Assembly: GCA_022709905.1 (NCBI GenBank)
Contig: JAKLHY010000035.1
Location: 1-64,000, forward strand
DNA length: 64,000 nt
Direction: 5' to 3'
Source of the DNA: Verrucomicrobiota bacterium
GTDB taxonomy: Bacteria; Verrucomicrobiota; Verrucomicrobiia; Limisphaerales; UBA1319
The position numbers and the translations under genes are program-made. Shown piece after piece: positions 16,165 through 24,856 of the stretch. The notes beneath the pieces were generated by a model. It was not told where the DNA came from. It was given only the letters and a program-made list of their open reading frames with translations, and did not search any database. Numbering within the stretch: position 1 is the stretch's first letter; every line of letters starts with the position of its first letter.

Positions 16165-19023
16165 ATGCATGCAGGTTTTCATAGAGTTTGGAGGCGGGCT
16201 TTTGGTCTCGGGCAATTTCTCGTGATCATCGGTTTGGCCGCCCACAGTGTGATGGGTTCGGATCCTGTTCTGAAGGTGGTTCAGCAGGGGGCTGGAGATG
16301 CGAACTTGCTGCGGAATCCCGGCTTTGAGCTGGGGACATTGGTCCAGGCTAGCTCTTGGGGTGCCGCCCCGAAAGGTTACCGGGCGATTTCAGCCGAGGG
16401 CCGGTCCGGCACGCGGGCTTTGGTGTGTGAATCGACCCATCTGACGGAGTGGCATGGCGCCAGCCAGTCGTTAACTCTGAACCGCACCAATATTCTTCCG
16501 ATCGTGGTTCGGGGATGGAGCCGGGCTGAGAATGTCAGCGGCAGCGCCGACAGCGGTTACTCCATTTACGTGGATATTGTTTATCGCGATGGCACACCGT
16601 TGTGGGGGCAAACCGGCAACTTTTCCGCTGGCACCCACGATTGGGAGGAACGCCAGTTTGTGATTCTTCCCGACAAACCTGTGCGGTCCATTTCGGTCTA
16701 TTGTCTCTTCCGTCAGCACTCCGGCAAGGTTTGGTTTGATGATATCTCCCTCGTTGAAATCCAGACGCCGGCCGGCGCGTTCCTTTTTCAAGGGACTCCC
16801 ATGTCGGTTGCGCTTTCAACCAATCCTCCCCTCGGCGAGTCCGCATTCCACAAAACCCAGGACCATTTCAGCATCGCATGGACAGGAGGGCGGATCACGG
16901 GATTGAGCGTGGACGGTCGTGAGTTGGCCTGCGTGGCGCCCTCGGGATTTTTGGCGCGGGATATTGCCGCGGGATCGGACATGTTCGCCTTCGAAAACGA
17001 TGCCTGCCCCGACTTGAACCTCCGACTTAATACCACGATAACCGCGAAGTCCGATCATTTGATCCTCGAGGGCAAGGTCACGGACACCACAGGGGCAGAC
17101 CGGGCGATCATGCTCGTTTTCGCTTTGCCCATCGACGCAGTCGGATGGAAATGGAATGACGATCTCCGCCAGCAACACCTCATTGCCGCGCCTGGCGAGT
17201 ATAGTCACACGACTTCGGTGAACTGCGGGGCGAATGGCCGTCTTTCGCTTTATCCCTTGGCCTGCATTTACGATGACCGCTCCGGGCTTGCGATGGCCTT
17301 GGACATGGCGCAGCCCGCCCAATTCCGTCTGGCTTACCATGCGGGGACCAAGCAGTTGTTGATCGCGTATGACTTCGGACTGGTCCGGGAGACTGCGCGG
17401 TTTCCGTCCGGCGCCGAGTTTCGATTCGTCCTGTTCCGGTTCGATCCTTATTGGGGTTATCGATCTGCATGGGATAAATACATCGCCCTCTTTCCATCCC
17501 GTTTTGCGGTGCGCTCGCCAAACCAGGGCATCTGGATGCCGTTTACCGATGTCAGCACCGTCGCCGATTGGCAGGACTTCGGTTTTCGATACCACGAAGG
17601 GAACAACAACGTCCCATTCGATGACCGCAACGGCATCCTGAGTTTTCGATACACGGAGCCCATGACTTGGTGGATGCCCATGGCGCCCGACTTGCCGCGC
17701 TCCCTTGCCTCAGCCCTGGCGGTACGCGACCAATATGCCGCCGGCCCCGCCGGATCCCGGCAACGCATGGCCATGGTTTCCAAGGATGCGGCGATGGAGG
17801 ATCCTCGGGGGCAGCCCGCATTGTTGTTTCGCAACGAGCCCTGGGCCAATGGCGCCGTGTGGAGCCTGAATCCCAATCCGGCCCTGCCTTCCAGCCCCAA
17901 TGCCGCGACTGTCCACTGGAATGACGCCCTCCGCGAGAGCCTATACGGCGCTCAGGCCAAGGGCACTCTCGATGGCGAGTACCTGGATTCGCTGGAAGGC
18001 TACGTCACGGCCGATCTGAATTATCGTCGCGATCACTTTGCCCATACCTCGGTCCCTCTGACCTTCGACACCCAATCCAAAAGGCCCGCGTTATGGAAAG
18101 CCCTCGCCGTGTTCGAATTCACCCGATGGATCAGCGAGGACCTGCATCGTTTCGGCAAGCTCTGTTTCGCCAACGGCGTGCCCTACCGGTTCAGTTTTCT
18201 ATGCCCGTGGTTGGACATCATGGGCACCGAAACCGACTGGTTGTCTAACGGCCAGTATGCGCCCTCGTCCCACGCCCAAATGCTGTTCTGGAGGACACTG
18301 TCGGGGCGAAAACCCTACCTCCTGTTGATGAACACCGACTACGACCGTTTTGGATCGGACTGGGTGGAACGTTATTTTCAACGCTGCCTTTTCTACGGGA
18401 TGTTTCCTTCCATGTTCAGCCATAATGCCTCGGAAAATCCTTATTGGCAGAAACCAGCCTGGTACAATCGCGACCGCGCTCTATTCAAACGCTACCAACC
18501 GCTCATCAAGCAGGTCGCGGAAGCGGGCTGGCAACCCATCACTCAGGCAACCTCGATGAATACCAACATCCTGGTCGAACGCTTCGGTCCTGGTCCCGAT
18601 GGGGTCCTCTATTTCACCTTATTCAATGACAGCTCCGTGATCCAAACTACCCGGTTGTCGCATGCTCTCGATCGCCCGGGAACCGGCGTCCGGCATCTGG
18701 GAACCGAACTGCTCAGTGGAAAACGACTGACCGGACCCGGGTCGGATTGGGAACTCCAATTGGAGCCGCAAAAGGCGGCGGTGATCAAGGTGGAACGGCC
18801 CGCCCAGTTTATTGATGCCACGGTTTTGACCAACGGAACGGTTCGCTTGATCCTCGATGCCCCGCTCGGATCCCAGCAAGTGCTGGAGTTTTCCTCGAAC
18901 CTGACGAACTGGATGCCCTTAGGCACCAACTTAATCGCCGCGCGGCCCTTTCAATGGCCCGACGACCTGACGCCGGCGTGGCCCCACCGGTTTTATCGGC
19001 TCCGATGGGAGAACGTCAATTGA
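16165..19023 (+). CDS. Large secreted protein with carbohydrate-binding-like N-terminus and glycosidase-like core
   Basis: 952 residues. It has a signal peptide (QFLVIIGLAAHSVMG). Residues ~45-200 look like a CBM4/9-type jelly-roll (NLLRNPGFELGT, WFDDISLVEI). The middle holds aromatic- and acid-rich segments reminiscent of a TIM-barrel hydrolase (DGEYLDSLEGY, FLCPWLDIMGTETDW, LLLMNTDYDRFG), but no family can be named and no catalytic pair assigned. The C-terminus is a short domain ending HRFYRLRW, a tail repeated in many Verrucomicrobia secreted proteins and also in a relic at 23898. It follows the GH10-like relic by five bases, so both probably shared one transcript. Confidence 0.6.
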   Translation: MHAGFHRVWRRAFGLGQFLVIIGLAAHSVMGSDPVLKVVQQGAGDANLLRNPGFELGTLVQASSWGAAPKGYRAISAEGRSGTRALVCESTHLTEWHGASQSLTLNRTNILPIVVRGWSRAENVSGSADSGYSIYVDIVYRDGTPLWGQTGNFSAGTHDWEERQFVILPDKPVRSISVYCLFRQHSGKVWFDDISLVEIQTPAGAFLFQGTPMSVALSTNPPLGESAFHKTQDHFSIAWTGGRITGLSVDGRELACVAPSGFLARDIAAGSDMFAFENDACPDLNLRLNTTITAKSDHLILEGKVTDTTGADRAIMLVFALPIDAVGWKWNDDLRQQHLIAAPGEYSHTTSVNCGANGRLSLYPLACIYDDRSGLAMALDMAQPAQFRLAYHAGTKQLLIAYDFGLVRETARFPSGAEFRFVLFRFDPYWGYRSAWDKYIALFPSRFAVRSPNQGIWMPFTDVSTVADWQDFGFRYHEGNNNVPFDDRNGILSFRYTEPMTWWMPMAPDLPRSLASALAVRDQYAAGPAGSRQRMAMVSKDAAMEDPRGQPALLFRNEPWANGAVWSLNPNPALPSSPNAATVHWNDALRESLYGAQAKGTLDGEYLDSLEGYVTADLNYRRDHFAHTSVPLTFDTQSKRPALWKALAVFEFTRWISEDLHRFGKLCFANGVPYRFSFLCPWLDIMGTETDWLSNGQYAPSSHAQMLFWRTLSGRKPYLLLMNTDYDRFGSDWVERYFQRCLFYGMFPSMFSHNASENPYWQKPAWYNRDRALFKRYQPLIKQVAEAGWQPITQATSMNTNILVERFGPGPDGVLYFTLFNDSSVIQTTRLSHALDRPGTGVRHLGTELLSGKRLTGPGSDWELQLEPQKAAVIKVERPAQFIDATVLTNGTVRLILDAPLGSQQVLEFSSNLTNWMPLGTNLIAARPFQWPDDLTPAWPHRFYRLRWENVN

Positions 19024-19031
19024 ATCGCGGA

Positions 19032-21089
19032 TCAAGGCGCCCGCGCGCTGAAACGGACCGTGGGAGTATCGTCAGGAAAATGATGGGTAAAGAATTCCCG
19101 CACGAATCCCGCATATTGAGCGGTGCGGACCGATCCCCATGTCGCCTGATCGCCTGTGGCGTAATAGAGATAAGTGCGGCCTTCCCACTCGAACAAATCG
19201 ACATCCGAGTTGTTGATGCCTTCGCCGGGCCCCGCCTCGAGGATAGGATTGAAGGGGCTGAGTTCCCAGGTCTCGAGATCGGCTGAGCGCGCCAAAAACG
19301 AGATCCAACCGTTGTGCCCAGGCAGCGCGGCATGCAGATAGATGACGTAGTAATAAGGCGCAAAGAACCGGATCACCGGGCATGCGCTGTATTCGCGATT
19401 GACGCCAGTAAAAATCAGGCCGGGGATCTTGTCCCATTTCGAAAGATCCTTGGATCGCGCGAACTTGAAGCAGAACGCGACCGGTTTATTGCATTCGTAA
19501 GCCATGAGGTACCCCTGATCGTCGCGACAGACCGATACGTTGAGCAGGGCTTCGCCGGGATCCTTTTCCAGGGCCAACTCGCGTTGCCAGTGGGTCAGGT
19601 TCGTCGAGGAAAACCGGTAGATGTTATGGAACCAGTCTTTGTTGCCCTCGCTGGCGAACACGTTGAGTTGGGGGCCATTGACAATCGCATTAGCGAAGGA
19701 GTGGCCGGTTCCGAACCGGCTGATTTCCTGGCCGGTTGTCAAATCCCGAATCGCCAGGTGCATGCTTTGGGCGTAGGCCTCGGTGTTGGATTTGGTGTCA
19801 TCCCGATGATTCAGCACGAGCAACGGTTTTCCGTTAAACAGGACCGGGGTGTTCTCCATCGCCCCGGGAAGGGCAAAGGGAAGCTTCACGAGCTGGGGAC
19901 GCTGGCGTGTGAAAGCGGCCGGCTGCGGCAATCGTGAAGGCAAAAGACTGTGGAAGACCTCCACCGGCCAGCGGCCGAGCCGAATCATCCCTTCGGGCAC
20001 GTCTTGTTGAAACTGCACGTAGGCCTTAACCTCACCCTGAACGCTGTAGCCAATCGCCCCGGTGTTGGTTCCGCCCACTCCGAAGACTTTGCAGCCCATC
20101 AAGGCGCAGTCTTCGAGATCCACATGCAGGAACTTGCCTTCGATCGTGCTGTGGATCACGCCGGTGCCCGGCTTGCCTTGCGGTTGGGAAAAGTTGAATG
20201 TCACCAGCCGGCAATTCCTGAGTTTGACGCGCGTAAATCCGCTGTAGCCTGGATTTCCGGCCTGCAGCGCGTTATCGGGTCCCGCCAGGGTGCAGTCGTC
20301 GAAGACCACATCCGGATGGGCCGGCGGGGTGGGGTGTTCGGCCCGGACGTAGGCGCCCGCCGCATCCCCCCACCAGTCAAGACACCAGAGCGAACAACGC
20401 CGAAACACACTCGGCTCATCGGGACGGGACAGGACGTTCGCCAGGCCCCCGCCAAAGGCGCGGCCCAGGCTGACGCAGTCCTCCACCACAACCGTAAAGG
20501 GCTCGGCTTTCCGGACCAAGTCGAAGAACAAACCACCATCGCCGCCGCTCACGTAAAGGTTCTTCAGAGTCCATCGATCCCAAATCGCTGCGGAAAACTC
20601 CTCGCCTTGATGCGCGGGACTCCATCCTTTCCAGTAAGAACGAATGGGCCCCCACCAGTCATAACTCTTGAATCCTTTCTCTGGATCGCCCGAATCAATC
20701 ACCACAAGACCTGTGGCGCCTGAGCCAAACCGGCCGTCCACGTCGCCTATCAGCACATTGTAGGCCCCCGCCGCGCCTCGATGAGCGGGATAAAGGTTCG
20801 CCTCCAGATAGGTGTCAGGCCGAACAACGATGCGATGATTGCCCCCGGCATCCGGGACCGCGCTGAGGGCCGATTGGATGGTATGAAACGCGGTTTTCCA
20901 CGTGCGTCCGTCAGTGTTATCTCCCAGTTTGGACACATGCAGGGTTGCGCCCTGTCCGGCGGCAAAAACGAGGCTCAGGGATTGGCCCAGCGCCAAAAGA
21001 GCAATCCATACGGGTGAAATCCCTCGAGATCGATAGTCAAAACACAGCCGTGAGACCAAGGAAAAGAGAGCTATGACGTAGTTGGACAT
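19032..21089 (-). CDS. Secreted right-handed beta-helix protein with GH43/GH32-like C-terminal propeller
   Basis: 685 residues with a late hydrophobic export segment (PVWIALLALGQSLSLVFAA, residues ~26-44). Residues ~50-370 read as parallel beta-helix repeats (KTAFHTIQSALSAVPDAGG, then many short N/D/G turns), as in polysaccharide lyases and pectin-active enzymes. Residues ~400-680 resemble the five-bladed propeller of GH43/GH32 (PVIRFFAPYYYVIYLHA, RSADLETWELSPFNPIL, NNSDVDLFEWEGRTYLYYA). Acidic residues that could be catalytic are present but cannot be paired with certainty. It converges with the upstream secreted protein, with stops 8 bases apart. Probably acts on plant or algal polysaccharide. 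Confidence 0.6.
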   Translation of the reverse strand: MSNYVIALFSLVSRLCFDYRSRGISPVWIALLALGQSLSLVFAAGQGATLHVSKLGDNTDGRTWKTAFHTIQSALSAVPDAGGNHRIVVRPDTYLEANLYPAHRGAAGAYNVLIGDVDGRFGSGATGLVVIDSGDPEKGFKSYDWWGPIRSYWKGWSPAHQGEEFSAAIWDRWTLKNLYVSGGDGGLFFDLVRKAEPFTVVVEDCVSLGRAFGGGLANVLSRPDEPSVFRRCSLWCLDWWGDAAGAYVRAEHPTPPAHPDVVFDDCTLAGPDNALQAGNPGYSGFTRVKLRNCRLVTFNFSQPQGKPGTGVIHSTIEGKFLHVDLEDCALMGCKVFGVGGTNTGAIGYSVQGEVKAYVQFQQDVPEGMIRLGRWPVEVFHSLLPSRLPQPAAFTRQRPQLVKLPFALPGAMENTPVLFNGKPLLVLNHRDDTKSNTEAYAQSMHLAIRDLTTGQEISRFGTGHSFANAIVNGPQLNVFASEGNKDWFHNIYRFSSTNLTHWQRELALEKDPGEALLNVSVCRDDQGYLMAYECNKPVAFCFKFARSKDLSKWDKIPGLIFTGVNREYSACPVIRFFAPYYYVIYLHAALPGHNGWISFLARSADLETWELSPFNPILEAGPGEGINNSDVDLFEWEGRTYLYYATGDQATWGSVRTAQYAGFVREFFTHHFPDDTPTVRFSARAP

Positions 21090-21204
21090 GGGCCTACCCT
21101 AGGCCATTGCCCCCAGGAACAAAAGATCCAATAGCGTAACCATCCACCTCTCATTGGGGCTTCCCAGGGACCGGCGGTCCGGGTATCCTGATCCAATCGG
21201 AATT

Positions 21205-21564
21205 ATGAAAATTATCGAGATCGCATTCTCCGGCTATTCTGTGACCGACCTCAATCGCGCGCGCTCCTTCTACGAGGGGGTATTGGGGCTCAAACCTTCG
21301 ATGGTTTATGGGGACAACACGAATGGTTGGATTGAGTATGACATCGGCAGTAGCACGCTTTCCATCGGGAACATGGCTCCCGAATGGAAACCGTCGAAAG
21401 ACGGCGGATGCGTGGGACTGGAAGTGGAGAACTTCGATGAGGCCATGCGTTGTTTGAAGGAAAATGGCGCCACGATGCTGGAACCCTTTGAATCCCCCGT
21501 CTGTCGAATGGCGGTGGTATCGGATCCGGACGGAAATTCGCTTCTGATCCACAAGCGGAAATAG
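21205..21564 (+). CDS. VOC (glyoxalase/bleomycin-resistance fold) family protein
   Basis: 119 residues from ATG 21205, which starts the fold directly (MKIIEIAFSGYSVTDLNRAR). The paired beta-alpha-beta-beta-beta units are visible (RSFYEGVLGLKP and FDEAMRCLKENGA), ending VVSDPDGNSLLIHKR, typical of metal-binding members. The substrate cannot be told from sequence. It lies 17 bases upstream of the aminotransferase gene on the same strand and may share its transcript. Confidence 0.85.
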   Translation: MKIIEIAFSGYSVTDLNRARSFYEGVLGLKPSMVYGDNTNGWIEYDIGSSTLSIGNMAPEWKPSKDGGCVGLEVENFDEAMRCLKENGATMLEPFESPVCRMAVVSDPDGNSLLIHKRK

Positions 21565-21581
21565 CTTCGCGCCGAGCCACA

Positions 21582-22991
21582 ATGAAACCAAGCGCCAGCG
21601 AACGTTCGTTCGCGCACAGTCGCATCGTCCCCGAACCCAACGTGCAGCCCCTCGATCCTCCCATCCCTCCTGAAGATTGTCCGGAATGCCGCGCTCGATC
21701 CCCGCTGGATTCCGAGCACGATCCTTTTTCCAAGGTCGGCCGGAAACTGGCGTGTCAAAGCGCCATCGGCGAGTTGATGGACGATTTGGGCTCCGCCATG
21801 ACCACGCAGCCCGATGTGCTGATGCTTGGCGGGGGCAATCCGGCCGCGATACCCGAGATCCGTCAAACCTGGCGCGGCTTGATGCGGGGCCTTATGGCCC
21901 GCGAGGATCAGTTCGACCGGATGCTGGCCAACTACGAACCGCCCCGGGGCAATCCGCAGTTCATACAAGCCTTCTCGAACTTGCTGTTGAAACGTTATAG
22001 CTGGCCTGTGACTCCGGACAACATCGCGGTGACGAACGGGACCCAGGTCGCCGCCTTTGTCCTCTTCAATTTGCTGGCGGGCCGCGGACAGGGTGGGGCC
22101 AAGCGAAAAATCCTCATGCCGATGGCTCCGGAATACATTGGCTACGCGGATCAGGGATTGGAGGCAGACCTGTTTGTGGTCTGTCGCCCTGCCATATCCT
22201 GGCCTGACGGAGAATCCAAACGACGGTTCAAGTATCACATTGATTTCGCTGCCGTCGAGCAATGCCTCGAGTCGGGTGATATCGCCGCAATCACTGTCTC
22301 CCGCCCCACGAATCCCACCGGCAATGTGTTGACGGAAGAGGAATTGATCCGGCTTTCCGATCTGGCGGCGCGCTACGCGATTTTCCTTGTTGTCGATAAC
22401 GCTTACGGAGTGCCGTTCCCCAAGGTGGTGTTCACCGAAGCCAAACCGTATTGGGCGCCCCATGTCATCAATCTTTTCAGCTTATCCAAACTCGGCTTGC
22501 CTGGCGTCCGCACGGGCATCGTCGTCGGTCCCTCTGAAATCGCGGCGGCAATCCAATCTTGGACGGCGATTGTAGGCCTCGCAAACAACAATGTGGGCCA
22601 GCAGCTTGTCCTGCCCCTGATCGAGAACGGGGAGCTCCTTGAGCTGGGCCCGAGGATTCTTCAGCCGTTTTATCGGGAGCGGAGTTGGGCCGCCCAGGAG
22701 AGCATCGAGGAATACCTGGGGGCGGCCAAGGTGGACTGGGCCCTGCATGTCAGCGAGGGCGCTTTCTTTCTTTGGCTCTGGCTTCGAGGCCTGCGCTATA
22801 CCAGCCGGGAGCTTTATCGACGCTTGAAGTCGCGAAATGTCCTCATCGTGCCCGGTGAGTACTTTTTCTATGGTTTGTCTGATCCATGGCCGCATCAACA
22901 TGAATGCGTCCGGATCAGCTTTTCCCAGTCTCCGGAGATCGTCCGCGAGGGGATTCGCCGACTGGCGGAAGTGGCGGCTTCGCGCGGTTGA
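21582..22991 (+). CDS. avtA: Valine-pyruvate aminotransferase
   Basis: 469 residues. A PLP enzyme exchanging amino groups between valine and pyruvate (alanine/valine metabolism). Strong similarity of motifs to E. coli AvtA: LMLGGGNPAAIPE, then LFNLLAGR, MAPEYIGYADQGLEADLF, VSRPTNPTGNVLTEEEL, VDNAYGVPFP and the PLP lysine in SLSKLGLPGVRTG (near residue 303). The C-terminal PWPHQHECVRISF matches as well. The first ~45 residues (proline- and serine-rich) have no counterpart, so a later start is possible. Follows the VOC gene closely. Confidence 0.9.
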   Translation: MKPSASERSFAHSRIVPEPNVQPLDPPIPPEDCPECRARSPLDSEHDPFSKVGRKLACQSAIGELMDDLGSAMTTQPDVLMLGGGNPAAIPEIRQTWRGLMRGLMAREDQFDRMLANYEPPRGNPQFIQAFSNLLLKRYSWPVTPDNIAVTNGTQVAAFVLFNLLAGRGQGGAKRKILMPMAPEYIGYADQGLEADLFVVCRPAISWPDGESKRRFKYHIDFAAVEQCLESGDIAAITVSRPTNPTGNVLTEEELIRLSDLAARYAIFLVVDNAYGVPFPKVVFTEAKPYWAPHVINLFSLSKLGLPGVRTGIVVGPSEIAAAIQSWTAIVGLANNNVGQQLVLPLIENGELLELGPRILQPFYRERSWAAQESIEEYLGAAKVDWALHVSEGAFFLWLWLRGLRYTSRELYRRLKSRNVLIVPGEYFFYGLSDPWPHQHECVRISFSQSPEIVREGIRRLAEVAASRG

Positions 22992-23064
22992 CAACCTCGA
23001 TTTCTTACTGGAGGAATGAGGCTGGTGTTGTTGGGGAGCAGACCGAGGTTGAGCAAGAGAACGG

Positions 23065-23847
23065 TTACCGGCGCATCTCGTAGACCCGAACATATTCGAC
23101 TTCAAAATAGTCGGGCAACTCCGCTTTCCGAATGTCACCGCCCCACGTGCCAATCTCCTCGGTGAGCTTGAGAAACTCAGGCACCTGCGACACCCCGCCG
23201 GCCTGGCTGCGCCAGACTTCCTTGCCGTCCACGTAAAACACGTACTCCTCGGGCGTCCAAAGCAGGCCGTAGTCATGGAAACCCTCGGTCAGCGCTTTGA
23301 TGGTCGTATTCGTGCCCGCGGATTTGTGTTCTTTCCCGTAGCCATCCCAGTGGAGATTCATGGTGATTTTGCCGTCCCGCCACGGGATTTCCACGATATC
23401 GATCTCAGTGCCGTCGCGTCCGCCATCGCCGATCTTGCTCACGCCCGGGCACATCATCCAGAACGCAGGCCAGTGTCCTGGCTGTTTGGGCATTTTGCAT
23501 CGGGCCACATAGTAGCCAAAAGCGTGCTCGAACATGCCTTGGGTATTGATTGCTCCGCACGTGTAGCGATCGCCATCTTTCTTGGTCCGCAAGAGCAGGG
23601 TGCCGCGCCCGCTCAAGTAAGCATCGTCCTTGACCCAAAAGCCGTCCCGCCGTTTCCAATCGCCCAGTCGATTCCATTTTTTCTCGTCGAGCTCAGTGCC
23701 GTTGAATTCATCCTGCCAGATCAACTTCCATTCCCTGACTCCGGCTATCGAAGGAAGCGCGTCACCTGAAGGGACGCTTTGCGCGAAACACATACACGCC
23801 AGACCCAGGCCCATCCCGATCAGGGCCGTATTGAGGATTCTGTTCAT
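23065..23847 (-). CDS. Secreted GH16 family endo-beta-glycanase
   Basis: 260 residues with a signal peptide (LIGMGLGLACMCFAQS). The GH16 jelly-roll core runs through the rest: WKLIWQDEFNGTELD at the start, GYYVARCKMP, then the catalytic DGTEIDIVEI (E-x-D-x-x-E pattern, nucleophile and acid/base), HDYGLLWTPEEYVFYVDG, and the closing strand FEVEYVRVYE. Substrate could be a laminarin, mixed-linkage glucan, agarose or porphyran; it cannot be decided from motifs. It is convergent with avtA. Confidence 0.9.
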   Translation of the reverse strand: MNRILNTALIGMGLGLACMCFAQSVPSGDALPSIAGVREWKLIWQDEFNGTELDEKKWNRLGDWKRRDGFWVKDDAYLSGRGTLLLRTKKDGDRYTCGAINTQGMFEHAFGYYVARCKMPKQPGHWPAFWMMCPGVSKIGDGGRDGTEIDIVEIPWRDGKITMNLHWDGYGKEHKSAGTNTTIKALTEGFHDYGLLWTPEEYVFYVDGKEVWRSQAGGVSQVPEFLKLTEEIGTWGGDIRKAELPDYFEVEYVRVYEMRR

Positions 23848-23897
23848 GGAGGCAGGTTACCTGTCCTGCGGTTGATCGCCAGCAAAAACCAGGGGCG

Positions 23898-24041
23898 TCA
23901 GGGGATATCCAAAATCCGCAGCCGATAGAACCGGTTGTCGTTGGTAGCAGCAGGGCTGATGTGCTCCGTAATCGGAAACCGGCCCGGAACCGTTTCTTGG
24001 TTTTTCAACGCGTCCCCAGCCAAGGAGTCTGCCCTCGCCAG
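23898..24041 (-). pseudogene. 3' relic of a secreted protein with an FYRLR tail
   Basis: Reading the minus strand, an open stretch of 47 codons ends NDNRFYRLRILDIP then TGA, and is stopped upstream by TAG. The tail matches in form the C-terminus of the 952-residue secreted protein (HRFYRLRW). No start or upstream coding sequence remains, so this is the end of a lost gene. Confidence 0.4.
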
Positions 24042-24074
24042 CCTTGGGATCTACCCTCTGCCCGGGCCAGTCTA

Positions 24075-24401
24075 GGGGTCTGCCCTTAAAATAAAAGATA
24101 GTGATTAATATCTCGATCGGGAGCCTTCAGCCGGAGAGGCATGGTTCGTCCATTGCGCCCTCATGTGGCAGCATCTCACGGCCTTCACGGTTTACTTCAA
24201 CCGGCGCCATTGGCGCATTGGGCATCTGCTGCAAAGCCGGTTTCAAGCCCGAATCGTGGAAGGAGATGATTGCCTGTTGAAGCTCGTCTGTTACGTGCAT
24301 TTGAATCCGGTTAGCGGACGGCTTTGGCAGGGGCGACCGGGCAACCCGGATCGATCACAGCCTGGAGCAGAACGCTAACTATTAATTTAAGGGCAGACCC
24401 C
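24075..24401. mobile_element. 327-bp element with GGGGTCTGCCCTTAAA inverted ends carrying a transposase remnant
   Basis: The left arm (24075-24110, starting GGGGTCTGCCCTTAAAATAA) and right arm (24374-24401, ending TTTAAGGGCAGACCCC) are inverted copies with strong identity over the outer ~20 bases. Between them lies a truncated REP-associated tyrosine transposase frame. A further solo end sits at 1937-1967. The arrangement fits a decayed, self-mobilised REP element. Confidence 0.7.
24142..24378 (+). pseudogene. Truncated REP-associated (IS200-like) transposase
   Basis: The stretch following ATG 24163 matches the central part of RAYT/Y1 transposases: TVYFNRRHWRIGHLLQSRFQ and LKLVCYVHLNPVSGRL, the NRRH-GHL-Q-RF and YVHLNP signatures. 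The frame is open upstream of the ATG (WFVHCAL before it), and the N-terminal HUH motif is missing, so the gene is cut at both ends by its own repeat arms. Not functional. Confidence 0.75.
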
Positions 24402-24420
24402 AATTGGCAGGATTGCCCCT

Positions 24421-24741
24421 TCAGACGCAGACGGAAATGAAAAAGAGCGCGAGGATCGCCAGCCCGAGAACCAAACCGGCGGCGGCGTAAGGCCGGCCCC
24501 GGTTCATGATCAAAGCGAGAGTGTTGATGATCAGAGCCAGAGGAAACGCCACCATGGAAGCCAACCCGCCAAGGGTTGATAGGATCGAACCTCACCTGGG
24601 CCGGGTAATGACTATCATGAGAAAGAAGATCCAGGGCACTGCAGCAATCACAAATCCTACTTTCCCCAAACCGCTCTTCGATTTGTTGAGGACGTGAATC
24701 GCTGTTTCTGGCAGCAACGGTGGCATCGGATCCGGATTCAT
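24421..24741 (-). pseudogene. Small membrane protein interrupted by an in-frame TGA
   Basis: From ATG 24741 a frame encodes 49 residues with one hydrophobic helix (GFVIAAVPWIFFLMIVI), then TGA at 24592-24594, and continues in the same frame for 56 more residues with two further helices (MVAFPLALIINTLALIM and AGLVLGLAILALFFISV) to a second TGA at 24421. The whole reads like a three-helix DUF4190-type membrane protein with a Trp-to-stop change. Alternatives are two tiny genes or stop readthrough. The transposase element ends 20 bases downstream. Confidence 0.5.
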
Positions 24742-24856
24742 TTCTCTCATCCTATCTCAAAACAGTCCTTAAAGCAAATCTTGAAGATTGAAGCTGTCAC
24801 CTTATATGGCAGAATGTCCCGCAATGAAACTCAGTCCTAAGGAGTTCCCAACAAAC

